Source: Coprococcus eutactus (lineage in GTDB: Bacteria; Bacillota; Clostridia; Lachnospirales; Lachnospiraceae). From it: a stretch of DNA of 64,000 bases. The position numbers were made by a program, and so were the translations under genes. This document shows, piece by piece, positions 1 through 10,255 of this stretch (position 1 is its first letter; every line of letters starts with the position of its first letter). The notes under the pieces were generated by a model. The model was not told the DNA's origin and searched no databases. It saw only the letters and a list, made by a program, of their open reading frames with translations. The DNA is taken from positions 1,596,001 to 1,660,000 of the forward strand of contig NZ_CP102278.1 in the NCBI RefSeq assembly GCF_025149915.1. The letters run 5' to 3'.

Positions 1-3000
1 ACTTGTCTTTGCCGGTGTATATGTGTTTGTAATGTTATATCCGTCTATTACAGTAGCATAATCACCAACCGCATCCTCTGTGATGGTATAAACTATCTTG
101 TTGCCACTGCTATACTTTGGAAGATCTTTGAAACTATACTTCCAATCTTCATCAGCTGTAACAGTCTTTGTCTTGTATAACTGACCATCCGCAAGAAGAT
201 TTACAGTGATGCTCTCAGGTCTCTTTCTATCCTGATTGTTTGCATCATCCCATGTCTTTGTACCAGCTATATCGATGGTCTCTGGTGTGTAGCTGTTTGT
301 TATGACAAATCCTGTCTTGGCATCACCCGTGACCTTCTTCGTATATCCGGTTACTGTGGCTGTCTCATCTACTGTATAACCTATAGCCGTACCATTCTTA
401 TAAACTGCAAGATCTTTCCATGTATATGTCCAGTTGTTATCTGCTTTAAGAGTTACCTCTGAGCCAGCGACCTCTGAACCATCAGCATACAGTTTAACCT
501 TGATCTCTGTTGCTCTCTTACCATCCTGATTTCCGGCATCGTTCCAGATCTTTGTAACCTTAACATCTGTAACCTCCGGAACATGTGTGTTTGTAATATC
601 ATATCCATTTGGAGCTGCCGTATAACCCTCTACGCTGTCTTCTGTGATGGTATACTTTATCTCCTGTCCATCGCTGTACTTTGGAAGATCTGTAAAACCG
701 TACTTCCAATTTTCTAACTTTGTCACTGTTTTTGTTGCGGTCTCAGTTCCATTTGCAAGAAGTCTGACTGTGATTTTATCAGGTCTCTTGCCATCCTGGT
801 TATTATTATCATCCCAGGTCTTGGTTCCCTCGATATCAATAGTCTCAGGTTTATGACTATTAGTCACTACAAAGCCTGTCTTGGCATCGCCTGTGACTTT
901 GGCGCTATATCCATCGATACTGCTAGTCTCTTTAACAGTGTATGTTATGTTCTTTCCGCCGGACTTCTGTGGAAGGTCATTCCATGTATGTTTCCACTGA
1001 TTGTCAGCACTCAGTGTAACCTCAGAGTTTGTGACATCGATACCGTTTGCCACAAGCTTAACCTTTACGCTTGTAGCTCTCTTGCCATCCTGGTTATCCG
1101 CATCATTCCACTCCTTGAGTACTGAGATGCTTGTCTTTCCAGGTGTATAACTGTTGGTAATGTCATATCCATTGATATCAGTATTGTAATCCTCAACCGT
1201 ATCCTCAGTGATGGTGTACTTTATCTCATTACCACCTCTGTACTTTGGAAGATCTGTAAATTTATACTTCCAGCCCTTTGCTGCAGTTACACTCTCTGAG
1301 TTAATCTCACTGCCATCAGCATAGAGTCTGACTGTGATAGCATCTTTTCTCTTACCATCCTGATTATCATTGTCATCCCAAGTCTTGGTTCCCTCAATGT
1401 CAATTGTCTCAGGTGTATGGGTGTTTTTGATGGTAAAACCGCTCTCTATACTGCCGGTTATCTGAGTATTATAGCCAGTTACCTTTGCCTCTGATACAGT
1501 GTATGTGATCGCTTTGCCTGCCGCATCATACTTAGGAAGATTCTCAAAGTTGTATGCCCAATTTCCTGCTGCATCAGGTGTAACCGTTTTCCTGTCAACT
1601 TCCGTATCACCATTCTTAACAATAACAGTTATGTTATTCGGTCTCAGACCATCCTGATTGTCATTATCATCCCATACCTTGGTTCCGCTTATATTGACGT
1701 ATGCAGTATAGGTATTGGTAATAGTCACAAGTGATGTAGCATCTGAAGATATCTCTACAGTGGCATCTGTATCATTTTTTGAAGCACCTACAGCATATGT
1801 AACTATGTTCTTATATCCGTCAAATGCAGCATTCGTCTCTGTTATTGTATATGTTCCATATGGAGCATTCTTTACAACGTAGCTTCCAGAGGTGAACTGA
1901 TCATATGTAACTGATGTTGGTCCATTATATCCATCTGGACCTGCGATTGTGAATGTGATCTGTCTCTTCTGTGCATCTGTGAGCTTTGTATCATCAAGAT
2001 CCCCACTAAACAGCTTGGCGATCTGTATCTTTCCAACATTCAGTGTGTTGGTAAGCTCTGCAGCCGTAACCACTCCATTCTCATCTTTTGTGAGTTCAAG
2101 CTTTCCTGTATAGCCATTCACATCATTCTCGACAACTGTGTAGTTAATCAGATTGCCAGCGCCATCCTTCTTGTCAAGATCTGTAAATGTTCCGCTCCAA
2201 TTGTTTGCATCGTTTAATGTAAGTGTCTTATCTGCAATCTCTGTCACCTCTCCGGCTGCATTCTTTGTTGCAAGTGTAACCTTGAGGTTTTCAGGTCTTG
2301 CTGACAGAACGTTATCGCTATCCACCCATTTCTTTGTGACCGGTATGTCTATCGTCTCACTTGTCACCTTCGTGTTGGTATTCGTGATAGTGATCGTACC
2401 TGAAACTGTTCCATTATTGCTTATCGAAACTTTATAATCTTCGTTTTCAAATTCCTCATCAGCAAAATAATAGAGATATTTTCCATCGTTATCAGCAACA
2501 TCAAGTGTCAACACACCACTCGACCAATTATTTGCACTGTTTAATGTAACTGTCCTTACAGGTGCAGAATTTTTATCGTATGACGAAGGATTTGTTGAAG
2601 CATAGATATTAACTTTTATGCTGTCAACAGGTATATCTTTTAAAGTTCCGCCCGATGCATCCTTCCATATCTTATCAACAGTGATCTTTCTGTCTTCCGG
2701 ATTGTTGCCAATCGGAAGCTCATAATCCTGAGATGTTCCGTTCTCAAGAATTATATCTGAAATATCATCATCCGTTATTTCTTCAGGTCTGTCAGTTCCA
2801 ATAACAGGTGAATTTAGGTTAGTATTATGTATATAAATAGGCTTTGAGAGCGCTTTGTAACCCTCAGGTGCTTTAGTCTCTACCAGCTTATAATAATAGT
2901 TGTAATAAAGGCCATCTATGTCCAGCCTACCTGAATCATTGGTTATACGTTCCTTTCCATCTTCCGGATTTATAATGTGCCAAGCTCTGTCATTCTGATC

Positions 3001-6000
3001 TTCAAGACTTCCATATCTGTAAAGGTCAAATGTTGCACCGCCCAGTTTTATTCCTGTCATGATGGAATCCGTCTTGATTATAGACAGGTTATACTGTTTG
3101 ACAGTTGACTGCATGTACGAATCCTGATCATCTATATTGGTATTGACTGATGATGAATCCGCAGAGCTGGTTGATCCGAGTATACCCACTGTGTTTACAA
3201 CATCCGCTTTAAGTTTTCCTGTATATACCAATGTATACGTATATTTAAGGATAAACTTAGTTGAATCATCCATGGTAAGCGTAAGCGTGGACATCTTGGT
3301 CGAAGTGTCATCGACATAGGTGTAACTGTACTTATCAGCCGGAACCTCTTCACCGCTTTCCGCATAGTAAAGTTTAAGAGAATTATCCTTAATGTATACA
3401 CTTTTTACTGATGAGGCAGCGCTGTAATTATACTTATCAACCACAGTTATATATCCAGTCGTTCCAAGGGTCTCCCCTTTCTCATTGATATTAACTGTAT
3501 ATTCTACACTGTTAGAAGCGCCATCATATTCACCAGCGGTCTTTGATATATTCGGACCTGTTACCGTGACCTTAGCCTTATCGCTGGCAGTCTTTGTTGA
3601 ACCATTGCTTCTTGTGACAGTTGCAGAGCAATTATTAGTAAAGCTTTCATCATTGCCGCCTACAACAGACGAAATATCCTTTGTGACTTTGGCTGCGTAA
3701 TATACAACTACCTTGGAATTTACTCCATATATACCAAGTGACTTAATATCAAAGCTGATACTGTTATTAGTTACATTGTAGTTCTCTATAAAGTTAGAAA
3801 CTCCTATATCCGGTGTATCCTGCTTGCCGTTCTGTCCATAATATGTAACAAAATATATTCCCGGATGATCTTTGATCTCACCTTTTCCACCAGGAAGCAT
3901 CTCTGGCTTTAGATATTCTGTATCAAGCTCTGTACCTTCAGGGAGCGTATCTTTAAATGAAAATCTATCGCCATCACCATATGCAAAATCTCCATTCAGT
4001 ACAACCTTATACACAAATACATTTTTGTCTTTGTCATATCCAACAATGCTTTCCTTCTCATCGCTGCCATTTGTATAGCTGTACTTTTCTACTATTGATC
4101 CCTTTGTTATACCTGATACTTCGTGATTAGCAGAAACCTTCTTGGTTGATCCCTTTATATTGATCTCACCGTTGTTGATGGCATTATACTTACTGTCAGT
4201 TTTCACTGTAGTGTCATAAGTTATTACATAATCTATAGGGGATTCCGTTGTTCCTATTATGTCGTTAAGGAACGTTACGGTATATCCTGTTATGTAATTT
4301 GTAGAAGAAACCGGGACATCAGCAACGCTGTCCACGGTGTAGCTTCTCTGACTCCACACATTCGAGAAATCAGTATATGTTACACTGACTTTATAGTCAA
4401 CCCCCTCTGTAAGTCCGGCTACATGCAGTCCATTTATCTGGTCAGTTGTAAAATAATGCTTTGGAAGTGAGCCATTTTCAACTGTAACATTATCGCTGTA
4501 TGTATCACCGGAGTTTATCTTATCAAGACCAGAGATTGTCGACTTCCATGTCAGGGAATAAGTGTCTTCATTTTCCTTTTCAGCGGAAAACTCTTTCTTA
4601 AGTGTATCACCTGTAACATTAACTGTAGCATCTACACTGTCTGTTATGCCGTTCTTCTCTATCGTTGCCACATTATAATATGTATCAACCAGCTTATCCA
4701 ACTTTGAAGAATCTGTTGTATATGTAAATACGATTTTTGACTTATTCTCCTGAATCTCAATCCTTGATGTGCCATCAGTAAGATAAAGCTTACCTGAATC
4801 TTCTATAAATTCCGCAGGAAGATTGATCGTATCTGATACACTTGAGTCATTTATTGACAGATTACACTTTTTAACATCCCCTACTTCCACGTCATTCTTC
4901 TTAAGGATGTCTGACACTGCCATTCCGGTAAGATTCTTTTTCCTGTCTGAATTTACTGTGACTGTCCAGGTAATAGTTGACTTATCAGCGGACAATTCAC
5001 CGGATTTGCTTATAGATGCAGTTGATTTTCCTGAATTGTACCATGTGGTGCTGTCGATATCCTGATGTTCATGATGTGACTTATCTTTTATATCAACACT
5101 ATTTCTATTATTTATCTGTAAAGATCCAATATTGTCTGCTATGTCTGACAAAACGACATCGTATGTTATCTCGTACTGTGAGTTGGCATTAAGCTTTGGA
5201 AGAGTACCACTGACAACCTTGTCTCCATTATCAATAGTTCCATCTGCCGGTGTTACATATCCCTCAGAGCTTACATCTGTATACTGACCTGTTGTATTAT
5301 CTTTCAATTTACATGACACGTTCTGGACAGTTCTCTTCGCATCAGTGCCAAGTTTCGAATCCAGTGTGTTTGCCAGCACATCGTTGAGAGTAATGTCACC
5401 GTCACTGCCATATTCAGAGCTTACAACAACTTTATACCTAAAAGTCGTCTGATTATTATCAGCATCTGCATAAACACCTTCCGATGACTTGCTGACCTTG
5501 ATATCAGTTGCTCCGTCTTTTACATATTTAAATCCTTTGTTTGTCTCTGCTTTTTTATCAACCTTTGAGTTTTTTGCTTCAACTTCGTTTTTCTGATTCA
5601 GGTTAACTATATCTTGTGCGAGATCTCCAACCTTATTCCTAACTGTATATGTAATCTTATATGACTCTTTTGGATTAAGACTTGTAAGCGTTCCTTCTAT
5701 ACTAGAGGACCCACTATTATATGTAAGTAGAGAACTACAGTCTGTCCCATCAGACTTTATCACTTTCAATCCGGTAACCTCCGGAACGACGCCAGAAACG
5801 TTATTTGTCAATGAGTCGAAAAATGTGAGACTCTCTTTACCTGTTCCGTGTGGAGAACTAACTTCCACTGTGTAATCAAAATACACGTAACCATCATCAG
5901 GATCACTCACCCGACCTTCAGATGCAGTTTTAACAACATCAAGATCTGGTTTAAAATCAACAGGTGTTGTGATTGCCACCTTACTTGAAAATTTATTTTC

Positions 6001-6612
6001 CACTTCATTCTTTTCATTTGATTTCGAAAGATCAATATTGACCCACGCACCAAAGTTTGCATCAAGCTGCATACCATTCTGTATAGAAGCAGCTGTGTGA
6101 TCAATTGTAGCAATCAATACTTCGTTTATAACAGAGTACTTACCAATTACGGATCCATCTTTATCTTTAATATCCTGATTCAGGATATCATCATTAAACT
6201 TGATGGTATCCGGCATAGTGTATCTGAATACTGCATCTTCACCAGAATCTCTTATATCCTTAACAAGCTCCTCTGGAAATACAATATCAAGCAAAACCCT
6301 AACATCCCCAGCTGTTTTTGTAGGATCATTTGGGTCAACCGGAAGTGGTGCATTCGCCGGCCTGTCCGTACGTGTGGTTCCATATATCTCAGTTGAACCA
6401 TTCGATATAGTGGCTCCAGTAATGTAGTCTTCCAGGCTGCCAGTGATAGCTGCATCTGCAAGCATCGCCAGAGCATCCGTCTCCGTTGCATAATTATCCC
6501 CGCCCCTCGTCTCGGCCGCATTCGACCAGTTATAATTAGAAGGCGAAACCAACGTAGTTATCATAACTATCGCTAGCAGGAGTGCTATAAGCTTTTTCGT
6601 AGTTTTTGCCAT
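1..6612 (-). CDS. Giant secreted Cna-B/SpaA repeat adhesin, partial (C-terminus off window)
   Basis: About 2,204 residues are visible and the frame is still open at base 1, so the C-terminus (where a cell-wall sorting signal would be expected) is not seen. The ATG at 6612 is chosen because a GAGG ribosome site sits about 7 nt upstream; the in-frame ATG at 6618 would leave only 1 nt. It begins MAKTTKKLIALLLAIVM, a typical signal peptide. Residues about 40-1180 hold many beta-rich modules resembling isopeptide or DUF11-type domains. Residues about 1184-1261 form a SpaA-like domain ending in LVETKAPEGY. From about residue 1300 on there are at least eight Cna-B domains with the signature W-D-x-x-NQDGKR. 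The role is probably surface adhesion or pilus-like display; the ligand is unknown. The call as a Cna-B surface protein is firm, the adhesive role is inference. Confidence 0.88.
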   Translation of the reverse strand, partial: MAKTTKKLIALLLAIVMITTLVSPSNYNWSNAAETRGGDNYATETDALAMLADAAITGSLEDYITGATISNGSTEIYGTTRTDRPANAPLPVDPNDPTKTAGDVRVLLDIVFPEELVKDIRDSGEDAVFRYTMPDTIKFNDDILNQDIKDKDGSVIGKYSVINEVLIATIDHTAASIQNGMQLDANFGAWVNIDLSKSNEKNEVENKFSSKVAITTPVDFKPDLDVVKTASEGRVSDPDDGYVYFDYTVEVSSPHGTGKESLTFFDSLTNNVSGVVPEVTGLKVIKSDGTDCSSLLTYNSGSSSIEGTLTSLNPKESYKITYTVRNKVGDLAQDIVNLNQKNEVEAKNSKVDKKAETNKGFKYVKDGATDIKVSKSSEGVYADADNNQTTFRYKVVVSSEYGSDGDITLNDVLANTLDSKLGTDAKRTVQNVSCKLKDNTTGQYTDVSSEGYVTPADGTIDNGDKVVSGTLPKLNANSQYEITYDVVLSDIADNIGSLQINNRNSVDIKDKSHHEHQDIDSTTWYNSGKSTASISKSGELSADKSTITWTVTVNSDRKKNLTGMAVSDILKKNDVEVGDVKKCNLSINDSSVSDTINLPAEFIEDSGKLYLTDGTSRIEIQENKSKIVFTYTTDSSKLDKLVDTYYNVATIEKNGITDSVDATVNVTGDTLKKEFSAEKENEDTYSLTWKSTISGLDKINSGDTYSDNVTVENGSLPKHYFTTDQINGLHVAGLTEGVDYKVSVTYTDFSNVWSQRSYTVDSVADVPVSSTNYITGYTVTFLNDIIGTTESPIDYVITYDTTVKTDSKYNAINNGEINIKGSTKKVSANHEVSGITKGSIVEKYSYTNGSDEKESIVGYDKDKNVFVYKVVLNGDFAYGDGDRFSFKDTLPEGTELDTEYLKPEMLPGGKGEIKDHPGIYFVTYYGQNGKQDTPDIGVSNFIENYNVTNNSISFDIKSLGIYGVNSKVVVYYAAKVTKDISSVVGGNDESFTNNCSATVTRSNGSTKTASDKAKVTVTGPNISKTAGEYDGASNSVEYTVNINEKGETLGTTGYITVVDKYNYSAASSVKSVYIKDNSLKLYYAESGEEVPADKYSYTYVDDTSTKMSTLTLTMDDSTKFILKYTYTLVYTGKLKADVVNTVGILGSTSSADSSSVNTNIDDQDSYMQSTVKQYNLSIIKTDSIMTGIKLGGATFDLYRYGSLEDQNDRAWHIINPEDGKERITNDSGRLDIDGLYYNYYYKLVETKAPEGYKALSKPIYIHNTNLNSPVIGTDRPEEITDDDISDIILENGTSQDYELPIGNNPEDRKITVDKIWKDASGGTLKDIPVDSIKVNIYASTNPSSYDKNSAPVRTVTLNSANNWSSGVLTLDVADNDGKYLYYFADEEFENEDYKVSISNNGTVSGTITITNTNTKVTSETIDIPVTKKWVDSDNVLSARPENLKVTLATKNAAGEVTEIADKTLTLNDANNWSGTFTDLDKKDGAGNLINYTVVENDVNGYTGKLELTKDENGVVTAAELTNTLNVGKIQIAKLFSGDLDDTKLTDAQKRQITFTIAGPDGYNGPTSVTYDQFTSGSYVVKNAPYGTYTITETNAAFDGYKNIVTYAVGASKNDTDATVEISSDATSLVTITNTYTAYVNISGTKVWDDNDNQDGLRPNNITVIVKNGDTEVDRKTVTPDAAGNWAYNFENLPKYDAAGKAITYTVSEAKVTGYNTQITGSIESGFTIKNTHTPETIDIEGTKTWDDNDNQDGKRKDAITVRLYADGSEINSESVTAAKGWKYKFTDLPKYRGGNEIKYTITEDTVEDYNTDINGYDITNSYTPGKTSISVLKEWNDADNQDGKRATSVKVKLVANGIDVTNSEVTLSADNQWKHTWNDLPQKSGGKNITYTVKETSSIDGYSAKVTGDAKTGFVVTNSHKPETIDIEGTKTWDDNNNQDGKRPDKITVRLLANGTETATKTVTKLENWKYGFTDLPKYSDGQEIKYTITEDSVEGYTAAPNGYDITNTHVPEVTDVKVTKIWNDAGNQDGKRATEIKVKLYADGSEVAGSEVTLKADNNWTYTWKDLAVYKNGTAIGYTVDETATVTGYTKKVTGDAKTGFVITNSYTPETIDIAGTKTWDDANNQDRKRPESITVNLLADGQLYKTKTVTADEDWKYSFKDLPKYSSGNKIVYTITEDAVGDYATVIDGYNITNTYTPAKTS

Positions 6613-6660
6613 TGTCATACCTCTTTTCTAATTATTTTTAGACTTACACACTTAGTAACA

Positions 6661-6689
6661 ATCTAACATAACAAGAAGTAATTGTAAAC
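6661..6689 (-). promoter_or_regulatory. Candidate sigma-A promoter of the adhesin
   Basis: Read on the minus strand, TTTACA (6684-6689) is followed after 17 nt by TAGATT (6661-6666), about 50 nt before the adhesin start. The spacing is ideal and the hexamers match the consensus partly. Confidence 0.45.
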
Positions 6690-6694
6690 ACTTT

Positions 6695-6732
6695 GTGAAC
6701 AAAAAACATTTTTCGGCTCTTTTTTGTTCACA
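6695..6732 (-). terminator. AT-rich inverted repeat downstream of gpsA
   Basis: A perfect 13-bp inverted repeat (TGTGAACAAAAAA at 6695-6707 and its complement at 6720-6732) starts 6 nt past the gpsA stop. It could end gpsA transcription, but there is no T-run beyond the stem and it lies just upstream of the adhesin promoter, so it could equally be an operator. Confidence 0.35.
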
Positions 6733-6737
6733 TTTAT

Positions 6738-7727
6738 TTACAATTCACTCTTTCTATCTCTGTTAAGCAGTTCCGTAAGTGCCTCTTTCGCCGTCATGCC
6801 GTTAAATAATACATTATTGACAGCCTCAACTATAGGCATATCAACCCCGTGTTCTTTTGCAAGTGCCAAAGTCGCCTTGGCTGAATATACGCCTTCCACA
6901 ACCATTTTGACCTCAGCCATAGCCTCCTCATATGTCTTTCCCTGTCCTATGAGATATCCTGCATTTCTGTTGCGGCTGTGCTTTGATGTGCATGTAACAA
7001 TGAGATCCCCCATGCCTGACAGGCCTGACAAAGTCTTGACATCAGCGCCCATGGCAAGACCGAGCCTCATTATCTCTGCCATTCCCCTCGTCATAAGTGC
7101 TGCTTTAGTGTTGTCTCCAAGGCCAAGGCCATCCGATATTCCTGCCGCAAGAGCTATTACATTTTTCACTGAACCACCAAGCTCTATGCCTGTCACGTCT
7201 GTACTAGTATATACTCTAAAATAATCATTCATAAACGTATTTTGTATAGTCTTTGCAACCTCCATGTCGCGCGCTCCGGCAACCACTGTTGTAGGGATTT
7301 CTCTTCCAACTTCCTCTGCATGTGAAGGTCCGGACAGCACTGCCACCTTCGCCTGTGGGATCTCCTCCTCTATCACTTCAACAAGAGCTTTGAGAGTCGA
7401 TTCCTCTATTCCTTTGCTCACGTTTACGATCAACTGTCCTGCCGCCACGTATTCAGCCACACTTTTAGCTGTACTTCTTACAAACGGAGAAGGCACAGCG
7501 CATACGACCATATCCTGTCCTACCACTGACTTTGACGCATCAGTTGTGTATTCAATGCTGTTGTTTAATATCACACCCGGAAGTCTGTCTCTCTGCTCAT
7601 GAAACTCCTTGAGCATGGCTACCTCCCTCTCATCTATCGACCATACTGTCACCTCATGGCCGTTTCCCGCCAGAAGATTTGCTAGTGCCGACCCCCATCC
7701 TCCGGCTCCAAGAACTCCTATTTTCAT
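6738..7727 (-). CDS. gpsA: Glycerol-3-phosphate dehydrogenase [NAD(P)+]
   Basis: A 329-aa cytoplasmic enzyme that reduces dihydroxyacetone phosphate to sn-glycerol-3-phosphate, the backbone of membrane phospholipids. The N-terminal Rossmann motif GAGGWGSALA is at residues 7-16. Family motifs LSGPSHAEEV and GSVKNVIALAAG are present, the latter carrying the catalytic lysine. The length is normal for the family. A GGAGG ribosome site precedes the ATG. plsY, which uses the product, lies upstream but is separated by a terminator and an AT-rich gap of about 480 bp, so gpsA probably has its own promoter. Confidence 0.96.
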   Translation of the reverse strand: MKIGVLGAGGWGSALANLLAGNGHEVTVWSIDEREVAMLKEFHEQRDRLPGVILNNSIEYTTDASKSVVGQDMVVCAVPSPFVRSTAKSVAEYVAAGQLIVNVSKGIEESTLKALVEVIEEEIPQAKVAVLSGPSHAEEVGREIPTTVVAGARDMEVAKTIQNTFMNDYFRVYTSTDVTGIELGGSVKNVIALAAGISDGLGLGDNTKAALMTRGMAEIMRLGLAMGADVKTLSGLSGMGDLIVTCTSKHSRNRNAGYLIGQGKTYEEAMAEVKMVVEGVYSAKATLALAKEHGVDMPIVEAVNNVLFNGMTAKEALTELLNRDRKSEL

Positions 7728-7836
7728 AGTAAAATACCTCCAAATATTTTAATTTTGCTTTTTGCTTTCATACATATTTTTTTGCATATTTTCTGCATAT
7801 CTTTATTTGCATCTTTTTATTTTAACTTTTTTTGCC

Positions 7837-7865
7837 GTTATAATCCAGTCTATTGTTGTAATCAA
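7837..7865 (-). promoter_or_regulatory. Candidate gpsA promoter
   Basis: Minus-strand TTGATT (7860-7865), 17 nt, TATAAC (7837-7842). It gives a leader of about 100 nt that is very A-rich and carries repeated ATGCAAAA-like words before the gpsA ribosome site. Confidence 0.45.
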
Positions 7866-8130
7866 TGCATATTTTTGCATATTTTTAATATTTTTTAGTG
7901 TAATAACGTATTTTTATTATTTTATGTAAACTCACATAATTCAAATCATATGTTTTGACAGTAGGATATGCAATCACATAATATTGGTTGTAGTGCAATA
8001 ACATTTTATGTAAACCATATCACAGATATATTTTTCATATGTTCGGTTATGTACATCTTTTCTTTAGTTGCAAGTTAGTTTTACCGGAAGTTAACTAGGT
8101 TAACATTTTACATACATACATATATATATA
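7866..8130. other. AT-rich non-coding gap between plsY and gpsA
   Basis: No convincing reading frame is present. The stretch holds two imperfect copies of a block starting GTTTACATAAAAT on the minus strand (near 7920 and 8005), each followed by a (G/A)CACTA end, and several GCATATTTT words near 7790 and 7870. No known RNA family is recognised. Confidence 0.5.
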
Positions 8131-8170
8131 AAAGATAGGTGGATATGCACCTACTACATACCCACCTATT
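8131..8170 (-). terminator. Terminator downstream of plsY
   Basis: The stem ATAGGTGG (8162-8169 read on the minus strand) pairs with CCACCTAT (8135-8142) and is followed on the minus strand by CTTTT and an AT tract. It ends the rplS-to-plsY run. Confidence 0.6.
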
Positions 8171-8205
8171 CTTCATCGCATCACCAAAATAATACGATAT
8201 CTTGC

Positions 8206-8865
8206 TTATGCTGTCTTCGAACCAAACGACAATTTATTCTCTGTTCCAGCTATAAGCCTCTTTATATTCGGCAGATGTCTTATCACTGCCATTCCTGCAA
8301 TAACTCCTGCCAACACGATTCCCTCTATCATCTTTGCATTTGATGTAAAATTATAATCTCCATGTATCGCAAATATTGTGTACAATATGAAGAAACCTAT
8401 CATGATCGTAAGCGAGCCAACCGACACATATCTGGTAACCACAACACTAATGATAAATGCTGCAAGCAAGATGACCACAAGTCTCCAGTCCCAGAGACCT
8501 ACTATCATTCCACCGCTGGCTGCAATTCCTTTACCGCCCTTAAACTGCATGTAGAATGGGAAATTATGTCCAAGTACAACTCCAAGCCCTGTATACAAAA
8601 CGAACATATATGCATTTCCCACGTCAAGTTGTCCAAGTATGATATGTGTGAGCGAACAGGCAATTATTCCCTTGAGAAAATCTCCAAGAAAAACAATGAG
8701 TCCGGCTTTCTTTCCGAGCACTCTGAGGGCATTCGTTGTTCCTGCATTTCCACTTCCGTACTTTCTGATGTCGACACCTTTTATCCTTCCGTATATATAT
8801 GCGGTCTGGATCAAGCCGACTCCGTAACCTCCTACAAGGCATATCAATCTGATCAACATATCCAT
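8206..8865 (-). CDS. plsY: Acyl-phosphate:glycerol-3-phosphate acyltransferase
   Basis: A 219-aa polytopic membrane enzyme that transfers an acyl group from acyl-phosphate to position 1 of glycerol-3-phosphate, the first acylation in phospholipid synthesis. Family motifs are visible: GSGNAGTTNALRVLG near residue 37, the glycine-rich active-site block KGGKGIAASGG near residue 108, and hydrophobic spans across the chain. The start is 2 nt after the der stop codon, so the two are probably translationally coupled. The length is near the usual 200-220 aa. Confidence 0.95.
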   Translation of the reverse strand: MDMLIRLICLVGGYGVGLIQTAYIYGRIKGVDIRKYGSGNAGTTNALRVLGKKAGLIVFLGDFLKGIIACSLTHIILGQLDVGNAYMFVLYTGLGVVLGHNFPFYMQFKGGKGIAASGGMIVGLWDWRLVVILLAAFIISVVVTRYVSVGSLTIMIGFFILYTIFAIHGDYNFTSNAKMIEGIVLAGVIAGMAVIRHLPNIKRLIAGTENKLSFGSKTA

Positions 8866-8867
8866 AA

Positions 8868-10190
8868 TTACTTCTCTTTCCTCTCTCTGATTATGAATTT
8901 TAAAGGTGTTCCCCTGAAACCAAAAGACTCTCTTATCCTATTTTCAATATACCTGGTATATGAAAAGTGCATAAGCTCTTTGTCATTTACAAATATGACA
9001 AATGTAGGTGGTTTCACAGATACCTGTGTTATATAGAAAAGCTTTAATCGCTTTCCCTTGTCTGATGGTGGCTGCTGCATTGCAACGGCCTCACTCATAA
9101 TCTCGTTGAGGACTCCTGTGGCTACACGGAGTGAATGGTTCTCTATAACAGCATCTATAGTCTCAAATAATTTTGGCAGACGCTGCCCGGTCTCAGCCGA
9201 TATGAAAAGTAGTTCCGCATACGGCATATAAGACAGTTTATTTCGAATCTCCTCTGTAAATTTGTATATAGTCTTGTCGTTCTTTTCTATGGCATCCCAT
9301 TTATTTACAGCTATTATCATACCCTTACCACGCTCATGGGCTATTCCTGCGATCTTGGCATCCTGATCCGTGATTCCCTCCGTGGCGTCAATGACCAAGA
9401 CTGCAACGTTGCATCTCTCAACAGCTGAAACTGTTCGTATGATACTGTATCTCTCTATATCTTCTTTTATCTTGCTCTTTTTTCTAAGTCCGGCTGTGTC
9501 GATGAACACATACTCCCTGCCATTTCTGACTACCTCTGTGTCTATGGCATCTCTCGTTGTTCCGGCTATATCTGATACAATAACCCTGTCTTCGCCCAGG
9601 AGCTTATTGATAATAGAAGATTTACCCACATTGGGTTTTCCTATGATTGCAATTCTAGGTCTCTCATCCTCGACTTCTTCCTTTGCCGACTCATCAAAAT
9701 GGGATACAACCTCATCCAGCATATCTCCTATTCCAAGTCTTGATGAGCCTGATATCGGATGTGGATCTCCAAGCCCTAGATTGTAGAATTCATAAACGTC
9801 AGGCATAAACTTTTCAAAGCTGTCAACTTTATTGACAACAAGAACTATAGGTTTCTTCGACCTTCTGAGCATATCGGCAACCTTTGAGTCGTCATCAACC
9901 ATTCCCTGTCTTACATCTGTCATAAAAATAATGACATCTGCCGTCTCTATCGCAATCTCAGCCTGCTCCCTCATACTTTTAAGTATGATATTATCCGTTT
10001 CAGGTTCAATACCGCCAGTGTCTATAAGCGTAAAATTATAATCCAACCAGTTTATATCGGCATAAATTCTGTCTCTTGTAACTCCAGGAGTATCCTGAAC
10101 TATAGATATCTTCTCTCCTGCAAGTACATTGAACAGAGTAGATTTACCTACATTTGGTCTGCCAACTATGGCTACTATAGGTTTGCTCAT
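8868..10190 (-). CDS. der: Ribosome biogenesis GTPase Der (EngA)
   Basis: A 440-aa double GTPase that acts in maturation of the 50S subunit. The first G domain has [12 protein letters not shown] and NKVD; the second has [13 protein letters not shown] and NKWD. A C-terminal KH-like domain follows (residues about 350-440). An in-frame ATG at 10223 exists, but the ATG at 10190 is preferred: a GGAG site lies 8 nt upstream and the protein then begins [12 protein letters not shown] as in other Der proteins. It sits between the DUF512 gene and plsY. Confidence 0.97.
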   Translation of the reverse strand: MSKPIVAIVGRPNVGKSTLFNVLAGEKISIVQDTPGVTRDRIYADINWLDYNFTLIDTGGIEPETDNIILKSMREQAEIAIETADVIIFMTDVRQGMVDDDSKVADMLRRSKKPIVLVVNKVDSFEKFMPDVYEFYNLGLGDPHPISGSSRLGIGDMLDEVVSHFDESAKEEVEDERPRIAIIGKPNVGKSSIINKLLGEDRVIVSDIAGTTRDAIDTEVVRNGREYVFIDTAGLRKKSKIKEDIERYSIIRTVSAVERCNVAVLVIDATEGITDQDAKIAGIAHERGKGMIIAVNKWDAIEKNDKTIYKFTEEIRNKLSYMPYAELLFISAETGQRLPKLFETIDAVIENHSLRVATGVLNEIMSEAVAMQQPPSDKGKRLKLFYITQVSVKPPTFVIFVNDKELMHFSYTRYIENRIRESFGFRGTPLKFIIRERKEK

Positions 10191-10255
10191 ATCTGTTTCC
10201 TCCATTATATATTGTACAGACAATTTAACGTGTACACGTTGTATATCTGTGTTAT

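Noticed and set aside
644..2437. Short plus-strand open frames over the adhesin repeats
   Set aside because: They recur with the repeat period and are antisense shadows of the Cna-B domains.
8362..9036. 224-codon plus-strand open frame across plsY and der
   Set aside because: It lies antisense over two clearly real genes and has no family features.
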